Virus record (IMG/VR): IMGVR_UViG_3300048919_000061
Coordinates: 1 to 21,965 of that record
Direction: 5' to 3' (one strand)
Source: a virus
DNA: 21,965 nucleotides
Part shown: piece by piece, positions 14,220-20,642 of the stretch
How the letters are laid out: each line of letters begins with the position of its first letter
Position numbering within the stretch: the first letter of the stretch is position 1
Program-made: the position numbers and the translations under genes
Notes under the pieces: model-generated
Database searches by the model: none
Told to the model about the DNA's origin: nothing
Seen by the model: only the letters and a program-made list of their open reading frames with translations

Positions 14220-14639
14220 ATGTCCGCAGCATCGGATTACCTGGAAAACGCCCTTGCTAACGCCGTGTTGCGTGGTGTGGCGTTTACCTCCCCGACCAAA
14301 ACCTACATTTCCTTGCACACCGCCGCTCCCGGCGATACCGGGGCTAACGAGGTGTCGCTGGCCGCCTTCCCGGCCTACCTGCGCAAAGACGCCGCCTTGG
14401 GTGGTACGCAGTCCTCGGCCTGGACCGCTGCCGCTGGTGGCGTGTCGAAGAACGCCTTGCAGCTGATCTATGCCGTGTATGACGGCGCCGCCCCGCTGAC
14501 CATTACCCACTTTGGTGTGTGGGACGCGCTGACCACCGGCAACAACCTGTTGAACGGCGCGTTGGCCGCCAGCCGCACCCTGAACCCCGGTGACGTATTT
14601 GTGATCGACGTGCAGAAGCTGACGGTCACGGTGCTCTAA
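14220..14639 (+). CDS. Tail fibre-associated protein (Gp80-like small fibre protein)
   Basis: A 139-residue protein. SDYLENALANAVLRGVAFTSPTKTYISLHTAAPGDTGANEVS, then YAVYDGAAPLTITHFGVWDALTTGNNLLNGAL and a final GDVFVIDVQKLTVTVL, follow the layout of a widespread small phage tail-fibre family (an N-terminal helix and a jelly-roll-like beta domain with THFGIxDA). Members are virion proteins near fibre genes. AAGGAG is 7 bases before ATG 14220, and it may be the first gene served by P3. It ends TAA directly against the next GTG. Confidence 0.8.
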   Translation: MSAASDYLENALANAVLRGVAFTSPTKTYISLHTAAPGDTGANEVSLAAFPAYLRKDAALGGTQSSAWTAAAGGVSKNALQLIYAVYDGAAPLTITHFGVWDALTTGNNLLNGALAASRTLNPGDVFVIDVQKLTVTVL

Positions 14640-15479
14640 GTGAACGTCTTCGCCATCAACGCGGCCGCCCTGGACGACTCCAACCAGATTTGGAGTTGGT
14701 ACGGCGGCGCGGACGTGGCCTTTCAGGCGGATGGCGTGGTAGCGCTCGGCCTGACCGCGACCGGCACCGCCGACGTGGTGGTGCAGGCGGACCTGGTGCC
14801 ACAGCTGTACTTGTTCACAGCGGGCGCTGCCGATGTGGTGCTGTTGCTGGATGGTGAGGCGCTGTATGGCCGCTCGGCCACTGGCGATGCGCAGGTGGTG
14901 GTGACGGCTGATGGCGAGGGCGTGCGCTGGACCTTTGGCGCCAGTGACTTGACCGCCGTGTTCCAAGTCGACGGTGACGCTCAAGTGGTATCGCCTACGT
15001 CGGCCAGCCTCAATATCCAGTTCGACGCGCAATTGGACGGGCGCTCGGCCGCCGTGGCGCAAGGCATTGCCGACTTGTCGGTGGTGTTCGACGCGCAGCT
15101 GGAGTACCGCGTGGCGCGCCCGGCCTTTCTCGAAGGTGAGGCGCCGCTGGTGTTTGGCTGTGAAGCCATGCCCTACATGGTCTTGTACTCGGCCAGCGGA
15201 ACGGCGGACGTGGCCTTGCAAGCCGGTGGCGAGTCGCGCCTGGGTGGTCGCCTGTACGGCGAAGGCGCCGCCGAACTGCAATGGATCGCCACCGGTGAGG
15301 CGCTGCAATGGCATTACCAGTACGCCAGTGCCGACGTCACGATTCAACTTACCGCCGTGGCCGAGCGCCATGGCACGCCCGCCATCCCGAGCGAATTTAT
15401 TGCCGCGCCGCATGTGCGTGCGCTGGCCCTGAACTATGAACCCCGGGCCTTTACCGTCCCAGCTGAAAGGAGAGCGTGA
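14640..15479 (+). CDS. Virion protein built of about eleven 20-residue repeats
   Basis: A 279-residue protein. From residue 22 to 245 it is made of tandem units of 20-22 residues, each beginning near G-x-A-D-V and continuing with alternating hydrophobics, an acidic residue and a turn (for example GTADVVVQADLVPQLYLFTA, GAADVVLLLDGEALYGRSAT). The pattern predicts one beta hairpin per unit and a long solenoid or fibre-like shaft. The last 25 residues (HVRALALNYEPRAFTVPAERRA) resemble a tail found in other phage head-tail proteins. Start is GTG 14640, directly after the preceding TAA with no clear Shine-Dalgarno, so translation is probably coupled. Position between fibre genes suggests a tail shaft or adaptor. 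I do not recognise the repeat. Confidence 0.75.
   Translation: MNVFAINAAALDDSNQIWSWYGGADVAFQADGVVALGLTATGTADVVVQADLVPQLYLFTAGAADVVLLLDGEALYGRSATGDAQVVVTADGEGVRWTFGASDLTAVFQVDGDAQVVSPTSASLNIQFDAQLDGRSAAVAQGIADLSVVFDAQLEYRVARPAFLEGEAPLVFGCEAMPYMVLYSASGTADVALQAGGESRLGGRLYGEGAAELQWIATGEALQWHYQYASADVTIQLTAVAERHGTPAIPSEFIAAPHVRALALNYEPRAFTVPAERRA
14703..15374 (+). repeat. Coding region of 20-residue tandem repeats
   Basis: Seven units are exactly 60 bases (residues 22-161), followed by four of about 63-66 bases and a final shorter one. The protein pattern is conserved more than the DNA, so the repeats are old and held by selection on structure. This is not a CRISPR array: there are no identical direct repeats with spacers. 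Confidence 0.7.
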
Positions 15480-15755
15480 ATGCTTGGAACCATGCGTAAG
15501 CGCCCCGACGACGCGCTGGATTACGACGTCAGCTTTGAAAAATGGTTGTCGCCAGGTGACACCTTGATCGACGCCACGGCGACGGCGGATTCGCCCGACC
15601 TGACCGTGCTCAGCGTGGCCTTGTCGGGAGCGGTGACCAAGGTCTGGCTGGCTGCTGGCCTGGCCGGCAACTCGTACCAAATCACCGTGACTGCCACCAC
15701 TGCGCAAGGCCGCGTGAAGGAAGTCGCTTTTAATCTTCGTGTCGTGGAGTGCTGA
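15480..15755 (+). CDS. Phage fibre-tail adaptor-like protein (Ig-like)
   Basis: A 91-residue protein. RPDDALDYDVSFEKWLSPGDTLIDATATAD, then KVWLAAGLAGNSYQITVTATTAQGRVKEVAFNLRV, is a single Ig-like beta sandwich seen in small phage proteins that are annotated as fibre-tail adaptors in related genomes. AAAGGAG lies about 7 bases before ATG 15480, within the previous gene's end. Its stop is one base before the next ATG. It likely joins the fibre encoded next to the tail. Confidence 0.75.
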   Translation: MLGTMRKRPDDALDYDVSFEKWLSPGDTLIDATATADSPDLTVLSVALSGAVTKVWLAAGLAGNSYQITVTATTAQGRVKEVAFNLRVVEC

Positions 15756-15756
15756 T

Positions 15757-16794
15757 ATGACCGTCACGGTTACCCTGAACAACAACGCGGTCAGCCGACT
15801 GGCTTCGTCCCTCTCTTCGGGCGCCACCAGCCTGTCGGTCTCCACGGGCGAGGGCGCTAAATACCCGGCGCCGACTGGTGGGCAGTGGTTCCCCCTGACC
15901 CTGCTGGACAGTGCCGGCGCGCTGGAGATTGTGCGCTGTACCGGTCGCAGTGGCGACGTTCTGACCATTAGTCGCGCGCAGGAAGGTACGGCCGCGCAAG
16001 CGTTCGTGGCGGGCGACCGGGTGGAACTGCGCCTGACCGCCGCCGCGCTCAACGAATCGTTTGCCTCGTTGCAGGCCGACTCGGCCACCGCCGCCGCCTT
16101 CTTTATCTTCCGTAACAAACTGATCAACCCCAAGGGCACGATCAACCAGCGCGTCTATGTCTCGGGCACCGCAACCATCGCGGCCAACCAGTACACTCTG
16201 GACCGCTGGCGGGTGGTCACCAGCGGCCAGTCCTTGTCGTGGACGACCTCGGGGAACCGCTTCCTGATGACCGCCCCTGCGGGCGGGGTTGAACAAGTGA
16301 TCGAAGGCACCAACATCGAAGGCGGCACCTACCGCCTGAGCTGGACCGGCACCGCGACGGCCAAGGTCAATGGCACCGCGATTACCAACGGCGCGCTGAC
16401 CGCTTCGCTGACCGCTGGCAGTGACGTAACTGTGACCTTTGCCAACGGCACCTTCGAGAAACCGCAGTTCGAACTGAACAACGTCACTCCGTTCGAAGAG
16501 CGTTTTGTTGGGCTGGAGCTGATCCTGTGCCAGCGGTATTACGAACAAGTGGATTTCCTCTTTAACGGCTACGCCCCGACCGCAAGCTACATTGGCGGCA
16601 CCGTGCAATACCGCGTGCAGAAGCGCGCGTCGCCGACATTGACTCTTTTGCAGGATGGTGTTCGTGTCGCTAACAGTAACGTGGGTGTTCTTGGGTTTGA
16701 TACCAACACCGAATCGCTTCATGTGTTTCGACAAGTTGCCGGTACTGGGGGTGCGGTGTTTCACGTGCGCTACGCCGTTTCGGCCGAACTGTAA
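15757..16794 (+). CDS. Tail fibre protein
   Basis: A 345-residue protein. Residues 1-105 (LNNNAVSRLASSLSSGATSLSV, GGQWFPLTLLDSAGALEIVR, GDVLTISRAQEGT, GDRVELRLTAAALNE) form a recurrent N-terminal fibre attachment module. From about 117, FIFRNKLINPKGTINQR and TLDRWRV introduce a carbohydrate-binding-like beta sandwich that ends with FEKPQFELNNVTPFEERFVGLELILCQRYYE, a common C-terminal half of phage fibres. The last 75 residues may be the receptor-contact tip. I chose ATG 15757 (GGAG 7 bases upstream) over an upstream in-frame start that lies inside the previous gene. It is a second receptor-binding candidate beside the beta-helical spike. Confidence 0.82.
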   Translation: MTVTVTLNNNAVSRLASSLSSGATSLSVSTGEGAKYPAPTGGQWFPLTLLDSAGALEIVRCTGRSGDVLTISRAQEGTAAQAFVAGDRVELRLTAAALNESFASLQADSATAAAFFIFRNKLINPKGTINQRVYVSGTATIAANQYTLDRWRVVTSGQSLSWTTSGNRFLMTAPAGGVEQVIEGTNIEGGTYRLSWTGTATAKVNGTAITNGALTASLTAGSDVTVTFANGTFEKPQFELNNVTPFEERFVGLELILCQRYYEQVDFLFNGYAPTASYIGGTVQYRVQKRASPTLTLLQDGVRVANSNVGVLGFDTNTESLHVFRQVAGTGGAVFHVRYAVSAEL

Positions 16795-16808
16795 TTAAAG
16801 GGGTGACC

Positions 16809-17231
16809 ATGAGCCTGTACCAATTAACCAGTGGCAGCACCATCCTGCGCTTGAGCGATGGCGCCAGTATCCCCATGGATGAAGGCAACGGCGATTACCG
16901 CGACTATCTGGCGTGGCTGGCGGCCGGCAACACACCATTGCCCGCCCCGACAGCGGACCCCGCCGAGGTGCTGGCGCAGAAGAAGGCCCAGCGTGAGCGG
17001 GCGGTGGCGGCGATTGTCGTGACCACTCAGGCTGGGCACACCTTCGACGGCGATGAAGTCAGCCAGGGGCGTATGGCGCGGGCGATTCTCGGCCTGCAAA
17101 GCCAGCTGGCCAGCACGACGACCGCGTGGGTGCTGGCGGACAACAGCGTGATTCAGGTTGGCTCCATTGAGCTGACCGAGGCGCTGACCTTGGCCGGCAC
17201 TCGCCAGACTGAACTGTGGGTGATCACTTGA
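16809..17231 (+). CDS. DUF4376 protein, fibre-assembly-like
   Basis: A 140-residue protein. The N-terminal 40 residues (MSLYQLTSGSTILRLSDGASIPMDEGNGDYRDYLAWLAAGN) match the short beta segment seen in tail fibre assembly-type proteins. Residues about 55-140 (AEVLAQKKAQRERAVAAIVVTT, GHTFDGDEVSQGRMARAI, WVLADNSVI, ELTEALTLAG) are DUF4376. The gene sits right after the fibre gene, which fits a chaperone or a small virion component of the fibre. ATG 16809 has AAAGGGG about 5 bases upstream; a GTG at 16803 is inside that site and less likely. Confidence 0.82.
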   Translation: MSLYQLTSGSTILRLSDGASIPMDEGNGDYRDYLAWLAAGNTPLPAPTADPAEVLAQKKAQRERAVAAIVVTTQAGHTFDGDEVSQGRMARAILGLQSQLASTTTAWVLADNSVIQVGSIELTEALTLAGTRQTELWVIT

Positions 17232-17261
17232 TCGGTCACGGCCGGACATAAGGCGGGCATC

Positions 17262-19013
17262 ATGGCAAAACTGAAGCTGATCGGCTTCGTCGGCGAGAGC
17301 CCGAAGATCATCCCGCGCCTGCTGGGCGATATGGCCTCGCAGATGGCGTACAACGTGCGACTGGACGACGGCGGGCTGACGCCGATCCGCAAGCAGCGTT
17401 TCGAGCACCAGTTTGGCAGCGTGCCGGCCGGTGGCTACCAGACGATGTACAAGCATGACGGCAACTGGCTGGCCTGGGCGACGGACGTGTACGCCGCGCC
17501 GGGGCCGGTGGCCGATGATCGCCTGTACATCATGGGCGATGGGGTGCCGAAAATGCAGGTGGCGGGCGTGACGTACCCGCTGGCCATGCCGTTGCCGGGC
17601 TCGGCGCTGGCCGTGACCTTGAGCGGTACGCCGACACCGGGCGCCTTGGGGACGACACGGATCTACGTCTACACCTGGGTGACCGCCTTCGGTGAAGAGT
17701 CGGAGCCCTGCCCGGCCAGTGCCGACGTGTTCTGGACGCCGGGGCAGACCGCTACCCTGTCCGGGTTTGCGGCGACGCCGGCCGGGCGCAACATCACCTT
17801 GCAGCGCATCTATCGGGCGCAGACCGGCAAGACCGGCACCTTGCTGTACCTGATTGCCGAACGGGGCGCGAGCACGGCCAACTTCGTCGACACCGTGAGC
17901 CCGGAATCGCTGCAAGAGGCGTTGCCATCGGCTAACTGGAACGCACCACCGGACGACCTGACCGGTTTGATTGCGCTGCCCAATGGCCTGATGGCGGCCT
18001 TCAGCGGTAAGCAGCTGTGCTTTTGCGAGCCCTATCGCCCACATGCGTGGCCGGAAGCCTACCGCCTGACCATGGATTACCCGATTGTCGGGCTGGGCGC
18101 CTTCAGCTCGTCGATCATCGTCACCACCACCGGCAAGCCGTACATCGTCACCGGCACCGCGCCCGAGAGCATGGTCAGCGAGAAGATCGAGCAGGATTTG
18201 CCCTGCATCAATGCGCGCGGGATCGTCGACCTGGGCTATTCGGTGGTCTATCCGTCCTACGATGGTTTGGTGCAAGTCACCAGCGGCGGCGCCTCGGTCA
18301 TCAGTACCCGACTGTTCTCGCGCGATGACTGGCTGCAACTGAACCCGGCCATCATGGTGGCGGACCGGTACAACGGGCGCTACATCACCAGCTTTGACTA
18401 CTCCGATGCTAGCGGCGCCGAGTACCGCGGCATGCTGATCATCGACCTGACCGGCGAACAAGCGTTCCTGATTCGCTCCAATGCGTTGCCGTCGGCGCTG
18501 TATTTCGACCGACCGACCGGCAACCTGTACCTGCTGATCAATGACAGCATCTACCAGTGGGACGACCCGAGCCAGCCGAGTGAGCTGCTGTCGTGGAAGT
18601 CCAAGCCGTTCGTTCTGCCCAAGCCGACCAACTTCGGCGCGATCCTGATCGAAGCTGACGACGGCCTGAGCCCGGATCAGCTGGCGGCGATTCAGGCCGA
18701 GATTGATCGCGTCAAAGCAGCCAATGCGCTGCTGTTTGCCCAGCCGTCGATAGGTGGCGAGTTGGGCGGGTCGGCACTCAACGTCTACCCGGTCGACGGC
18801 GACCAGCTGCAAATGGTGCCGATACTGAGTCGCACGGTGGCGATCAACATCTACGCCGACAAAAAGCTGGTGGCTTCGGTGGGGACGATCAACAAAATGG
18901 CGCGTTTGCCGTCGGGCTTTCTGGCGCAGATGTGGGAGGTGGAAGTGGCCAGCGACCGCGCGATTACGCAAATCACCCTGGCCGGCACCGGCGCCGAACT
19001 GGCAGAGGCCTGA
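17262..19013 (+). CDS. Tail hub / nozzle-like structural protein
   Basis: A 583-residue protein, mostly beta. GFVGESPKIIPRLLGDMASQMAYNVRLDDGGLTPIRK at the start (an N-terminal segment about becoming part of the viral set of measured quantities), then a fibronectin-like section (RIYVYTWVTAFGEESEPCPAS, ITLQRIYRAQTG) and beta-propeller-like stretches (LTGLIALPNGLMAAFSGKQLCFCEPYRPHAWPEAY; RGIVDLGYSVVYPSYDGLVQVTSGG), fit podovirus tail nozzle/tail tubular B-like proteins. A helical insert lies near DQLAAIQAEIDRVKAANALL. These proteins form the end of the short tail and are held shut until receptor contact. AAGGCGGG precedes ATG 17262. The placement after the fibre genes and before internal proteins supports the call. 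Confidence 0.75.
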   Translation: MAKLKLIGFVGESPKIIPRLLGDMASQMAYNVRLDDGGLTPIRKQRFEHQFGSVPAGGYQTMYKHDGNWLAWATDVYAAPGPVADDRLYIMGDGVPKMQVAGVTYPLAMPLPGSALAVTLSGTPTPGALGTTRIYVYTWVTAFGEESEPCPASADVFWTPGQTATLSGFAATPAGRNITLQRIYRAQTGKTGTLLYLIAERGASTANFVDTVSPESLQEALPSANWNAPPDDLTGLIALPNGLMAAFSGKQLCFCEPYRPHAWPEAYRLTMDYPIVGLGAFSSSIIVTTTGKPYIVTGTAPESMVSEKIEQDLPCINARGIVDLGYSVVYPSYDGLVQVTSGGASVISTRLFSRDDWLQLNPAIMVADRYNGRYITSFDYSDASGAEYRGMLIIDLTGEQAFLIRSNALPSALYFDRPTGNLYLLINDSIYQWDDPSQPSELLSWKSKPFVLPKPTNFGAILIEADDGLSPDQLAAIQAEIDRVKAANALLFAQPSIGGELGGSALNVYPVDGDQLQMVPILSRTVAINIYADKKLVASVGTINKMARLPSGFLAQMWEVEVASDRAITQITLAGTGAELAEA

Positions 19014-19014
19014 T

Positions 19015-19212
19015 ATGGAAATGACCGCCGCCGACAAACAAAAACTGGAAGTGTTGAACGGCGACCGGGGGAATCCCGGCGACGCCGCGCTGCGCCTCAA
19101 GCACGCGCAAGCCTTATTGGCCTCGCTGCCGGTGCAGCCGAGCGGAAACAACACCGCCGATATTCAAACCCTGTTCGCTGCGCTGAATGCCCTGCGCGTG
19201 GCGCTTTTGTAG
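19015..19212 (+). CDS. Small helical phage protein
   Basis: A 65-residue protein. TAADKQKLEVLNGDRGNPGDAALRLKHAQALLASLP, then a helix with ADIQTLFAALNALRVALL, is a recurring small-protein pattern beside tail genes (LxVLNGxRG...AALR). It starts one base after the previous stop, with AGAGG 6 bases before ATG 19015. Two or three helices are predicted and no membrane segment. It is probably a minor virion or assembly protein; function unknown. Confidence 0.72.
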   Translation: MEMTAADKQKLEVLNGDRGNPGDAALRLKHAQALLASLPVQPSGNNTADIQTLFAALNALRVALL

Positions 19213-19217
19213 TGCAG

Positions 19218-19250
19218 TGGTTCTATACTGGCGCCATTGGTTCTAAAACC
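19218..19250 (+). repeat. Short direct repeat before the acetyltransferase gene
   Basis: TGGTTCTA occurs twice (19218-19225 and 19238-19245) in the 49-base gap between two genes; the second copy forms a small inverted repeat, GGTT...AACC (19239-19250). TATACT (19224-19229) resembles a -10 box but has no -35 partner at a normal distance. It may be a binding site, but support is weak. Confidence 0.35.
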
Positions 19251-19261
19251 GGAACAACGAC

Positions 19262-19690
19262 ATGCCACAGCTGACGTACGACGATCAACCCGAACTGCTG
19301 CGCTGGGCCGCTGAACGTATCGGCGTGCGCTGCTTTAAGCCGGACGCCAAGGCCTTCGGTGTGCTGCGTGGCGGCCAGTTGTGCGCAGTGGTGGTGTGGG
19401 ACACCTTTTCCGAGGTGGATTGCGCCCTGCACGTTGCCAGCTTGGGGGATGGTCACTGGCTCAGCCGACGTGTGCTGATTCAGGCCTTCGGTTATCCGTT
19501 CATTGACTTGAAGATGCGCCGCCTTACCGCGCTGATCCCGGCCAAGAACGCCAGCGCGATCCGCTTTAACGAACACCTGGGCTTCAAGCTCGAAGGCGTC
19601 TGCCCGGAAGCGATGCCAGACGATGACATTCAGATTCGCGGCATGCTCCGACGAGAGTGCCGTTTTATTCCCCCGGAGTATCGCCAATGA
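19262..19690 (+). CDS. GNAT-family N-acetyltransferase
   Basis: A 142-residue protein with the GNAT acetyl-CoA fold. Beta strands (AFGVLRGGQLCAVVVWDTFSEVDCALHVAS) lead to the motif A loop (LGDGHWLSRRVLIQAFGYPF, about 60-80). MRRLTALIPAKNASAIRFNEHLGFKLEG (about 88-115) is motif B with the usual NxxxxRxNEHLGF. The end IQIRGMLRRECRF is typical of GNAT enzymes encoded in phage tail regions. The substrate is unknown: host protein, a small molecule or a virion protein. The gap before it carries short repeats, so it may be controlled apart from its neighbours. Its ribosome site (CCGGA) is weak. It overlaps the next ATG. Confidence 0.85.
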   Translation: MPQLTYDDQPELLRWAAERIGVRCFKPDAKAFGVLRGGQLCAVVVWDTFSEVDCALHVASLGDGHWLSRRVLIQAFGYPFIDLKMRRLTALIPAKNASAIRFNEHLGFKLEGVCPEAMPDDDIQIRGMLRRECRFIPPEYRQ

Positions 19691-20625
19691 TGACGCGAGA
19701 TTTTTGGACCCCGGCCGCGCTGGAGCCGGGCAACCTGCACCAGCGGCCATCGAAATTGGATCGGCACTTGGCGGTGCTCGCGATTGGTCGCAGCGTGTGT
19801 TTTGGCAAAGGTGGCGGCGGTGGTTCTGACGCTGACCCGCAGGTCGGTGAGGCCGCGAAGATGCAGGCCAAGACCGGCGCCGACTGGCTGGACTTCTCGA
19901 AGACCGCCTACGCGGACAGCCAGGTTCGCCAAGCCGTAACGGACAACCTGAATAACGAGGTCACCAGCCAGCAACTGGCTGACATGCGTCAGGCTAGTAC
20001 GCGCAGTGATGACCAGTGGGACCGCTACAACACGCTGTTCAAGCCCATCGAAGACCGCATGGTGTCCGACGCCAACAGCTACGACACGCCGGAAGCGCAA
20101 GCGGCGGCTGCCGCGACGGCCAAAGCCGACGTCATGGCAAACGCCGGTCAGGTGCAGCAGCAGAACGCGCGGCAGATGGCGAGCATGGGCATTAGCCCTA
20201 CGAGCGGGCGCTTCGCCGGGGTGGATCGGGGTAATGACCTGTCGACAGCCTTAGCCGCAGCAGGCGCGCAGAACGGCGCGCGTGAGCAGGTGAAAGCCAC
20301 CGGCATGGCCCTGCGTGAAGGCGTGGCCAACTTCGGGCGGGGCAATACCGCGACCGCCGCGCAACAGGTCAGCCTGGGTACGCAGTCGGGTAACTCGGCC
20401 GTGAACAACTCGCTAGCGGCAGATGCCAGTTCGCGGGCTAACACCAACATCATGGCGCAAGGCTTTCAGGGGGCGCAGCAAGGCTATGGCGGCCAGGCTA
20501 GTACCTTGAGCAACCAACGGCAACAGAACATTGCTGTGCAAAGCGGAAACCAGCAAGCCGACTCGGCCAACAAAGCCGCTATTGGTGGCCTGGCGGCTGC
20601 CGGTATGATGGCCGTCGCATTCTAA
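19687..20625 (+). CDS. Internal virion / ejection-type protein
   Basis: A 312-residue protein. After a short N-terminal arm and a Gly run (GKGGGGGSD), it is a long Ala/Gln/Asn-rich helical protein: DPQVGEAAKMQAKTGADWLDF, YNTLFKPIEDRMVSDANSYDTPEAQAAAA, ARQMASMGISPTSGRFAG, NDLSTALAAAGAQNGAREQV and GFQGAQQGYGGQASTLSNQRQQ. The order matches a protein family common in podovirus-like prophages after tail genes, likely packaged in the particle and released with the DNA. The Ala/Gly-rich C-terminus (AAIGGLAAAGMMAVAF) is hydrophobic and could touch a membrane. ATG 19687 overlaps the previous stop and has GGAG 8 bases upstream. Confidence 0.75.
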   Translation: MMTRDFWTPAALEPGNLHQRPSKLDRHLAVLAIGRSVCFGKGGGGGSDADPQVGEAAKMQAKTGADWLDFSKTAYADSQVRQAVTDNLNNEVTSQQLADMRQASTRSDDQWDRYNTLFKPIEDRMVSDANSYDTPEAQAAAAATAKADVMANAGQVQQQNARQMASMGISPTSGRFAGVDRGNDLSTALAAAGAQNGAREQVKATGMALREGVANFGRGNTATAAQQVSLGTQSGNSAVNNSLAADASSRANTNIMAQGFQGAQQGYGGQASTLSNQRQQNIAVQSGNQQADSANKAAIGGLAAAGMMAVAF

Positions 20626-20642
20626 TCACTGAGGGTTTCCAC

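Noticed and set aside
14703-15374. CRISPR-like repetition
   Set aside because: The periodicity is in the protein only; DNA units are diverged and there are no spacers.
14205-19154. Very long minus-strand open frames (14205-16145 and 16824-19154)
   Set aside because: They span several well-supported + strand genes and their gaps, have His/Arg/Gly-rich composition typical of antisense frames, and have no ribosome sites.
20621-20642. Promoter-like TCTAAT before the methyltransferase fusion gene
   Set aside because: No -35-like box at 16-18 bp and no RAACC block, so it does not fit the promoter family found elsewhere.
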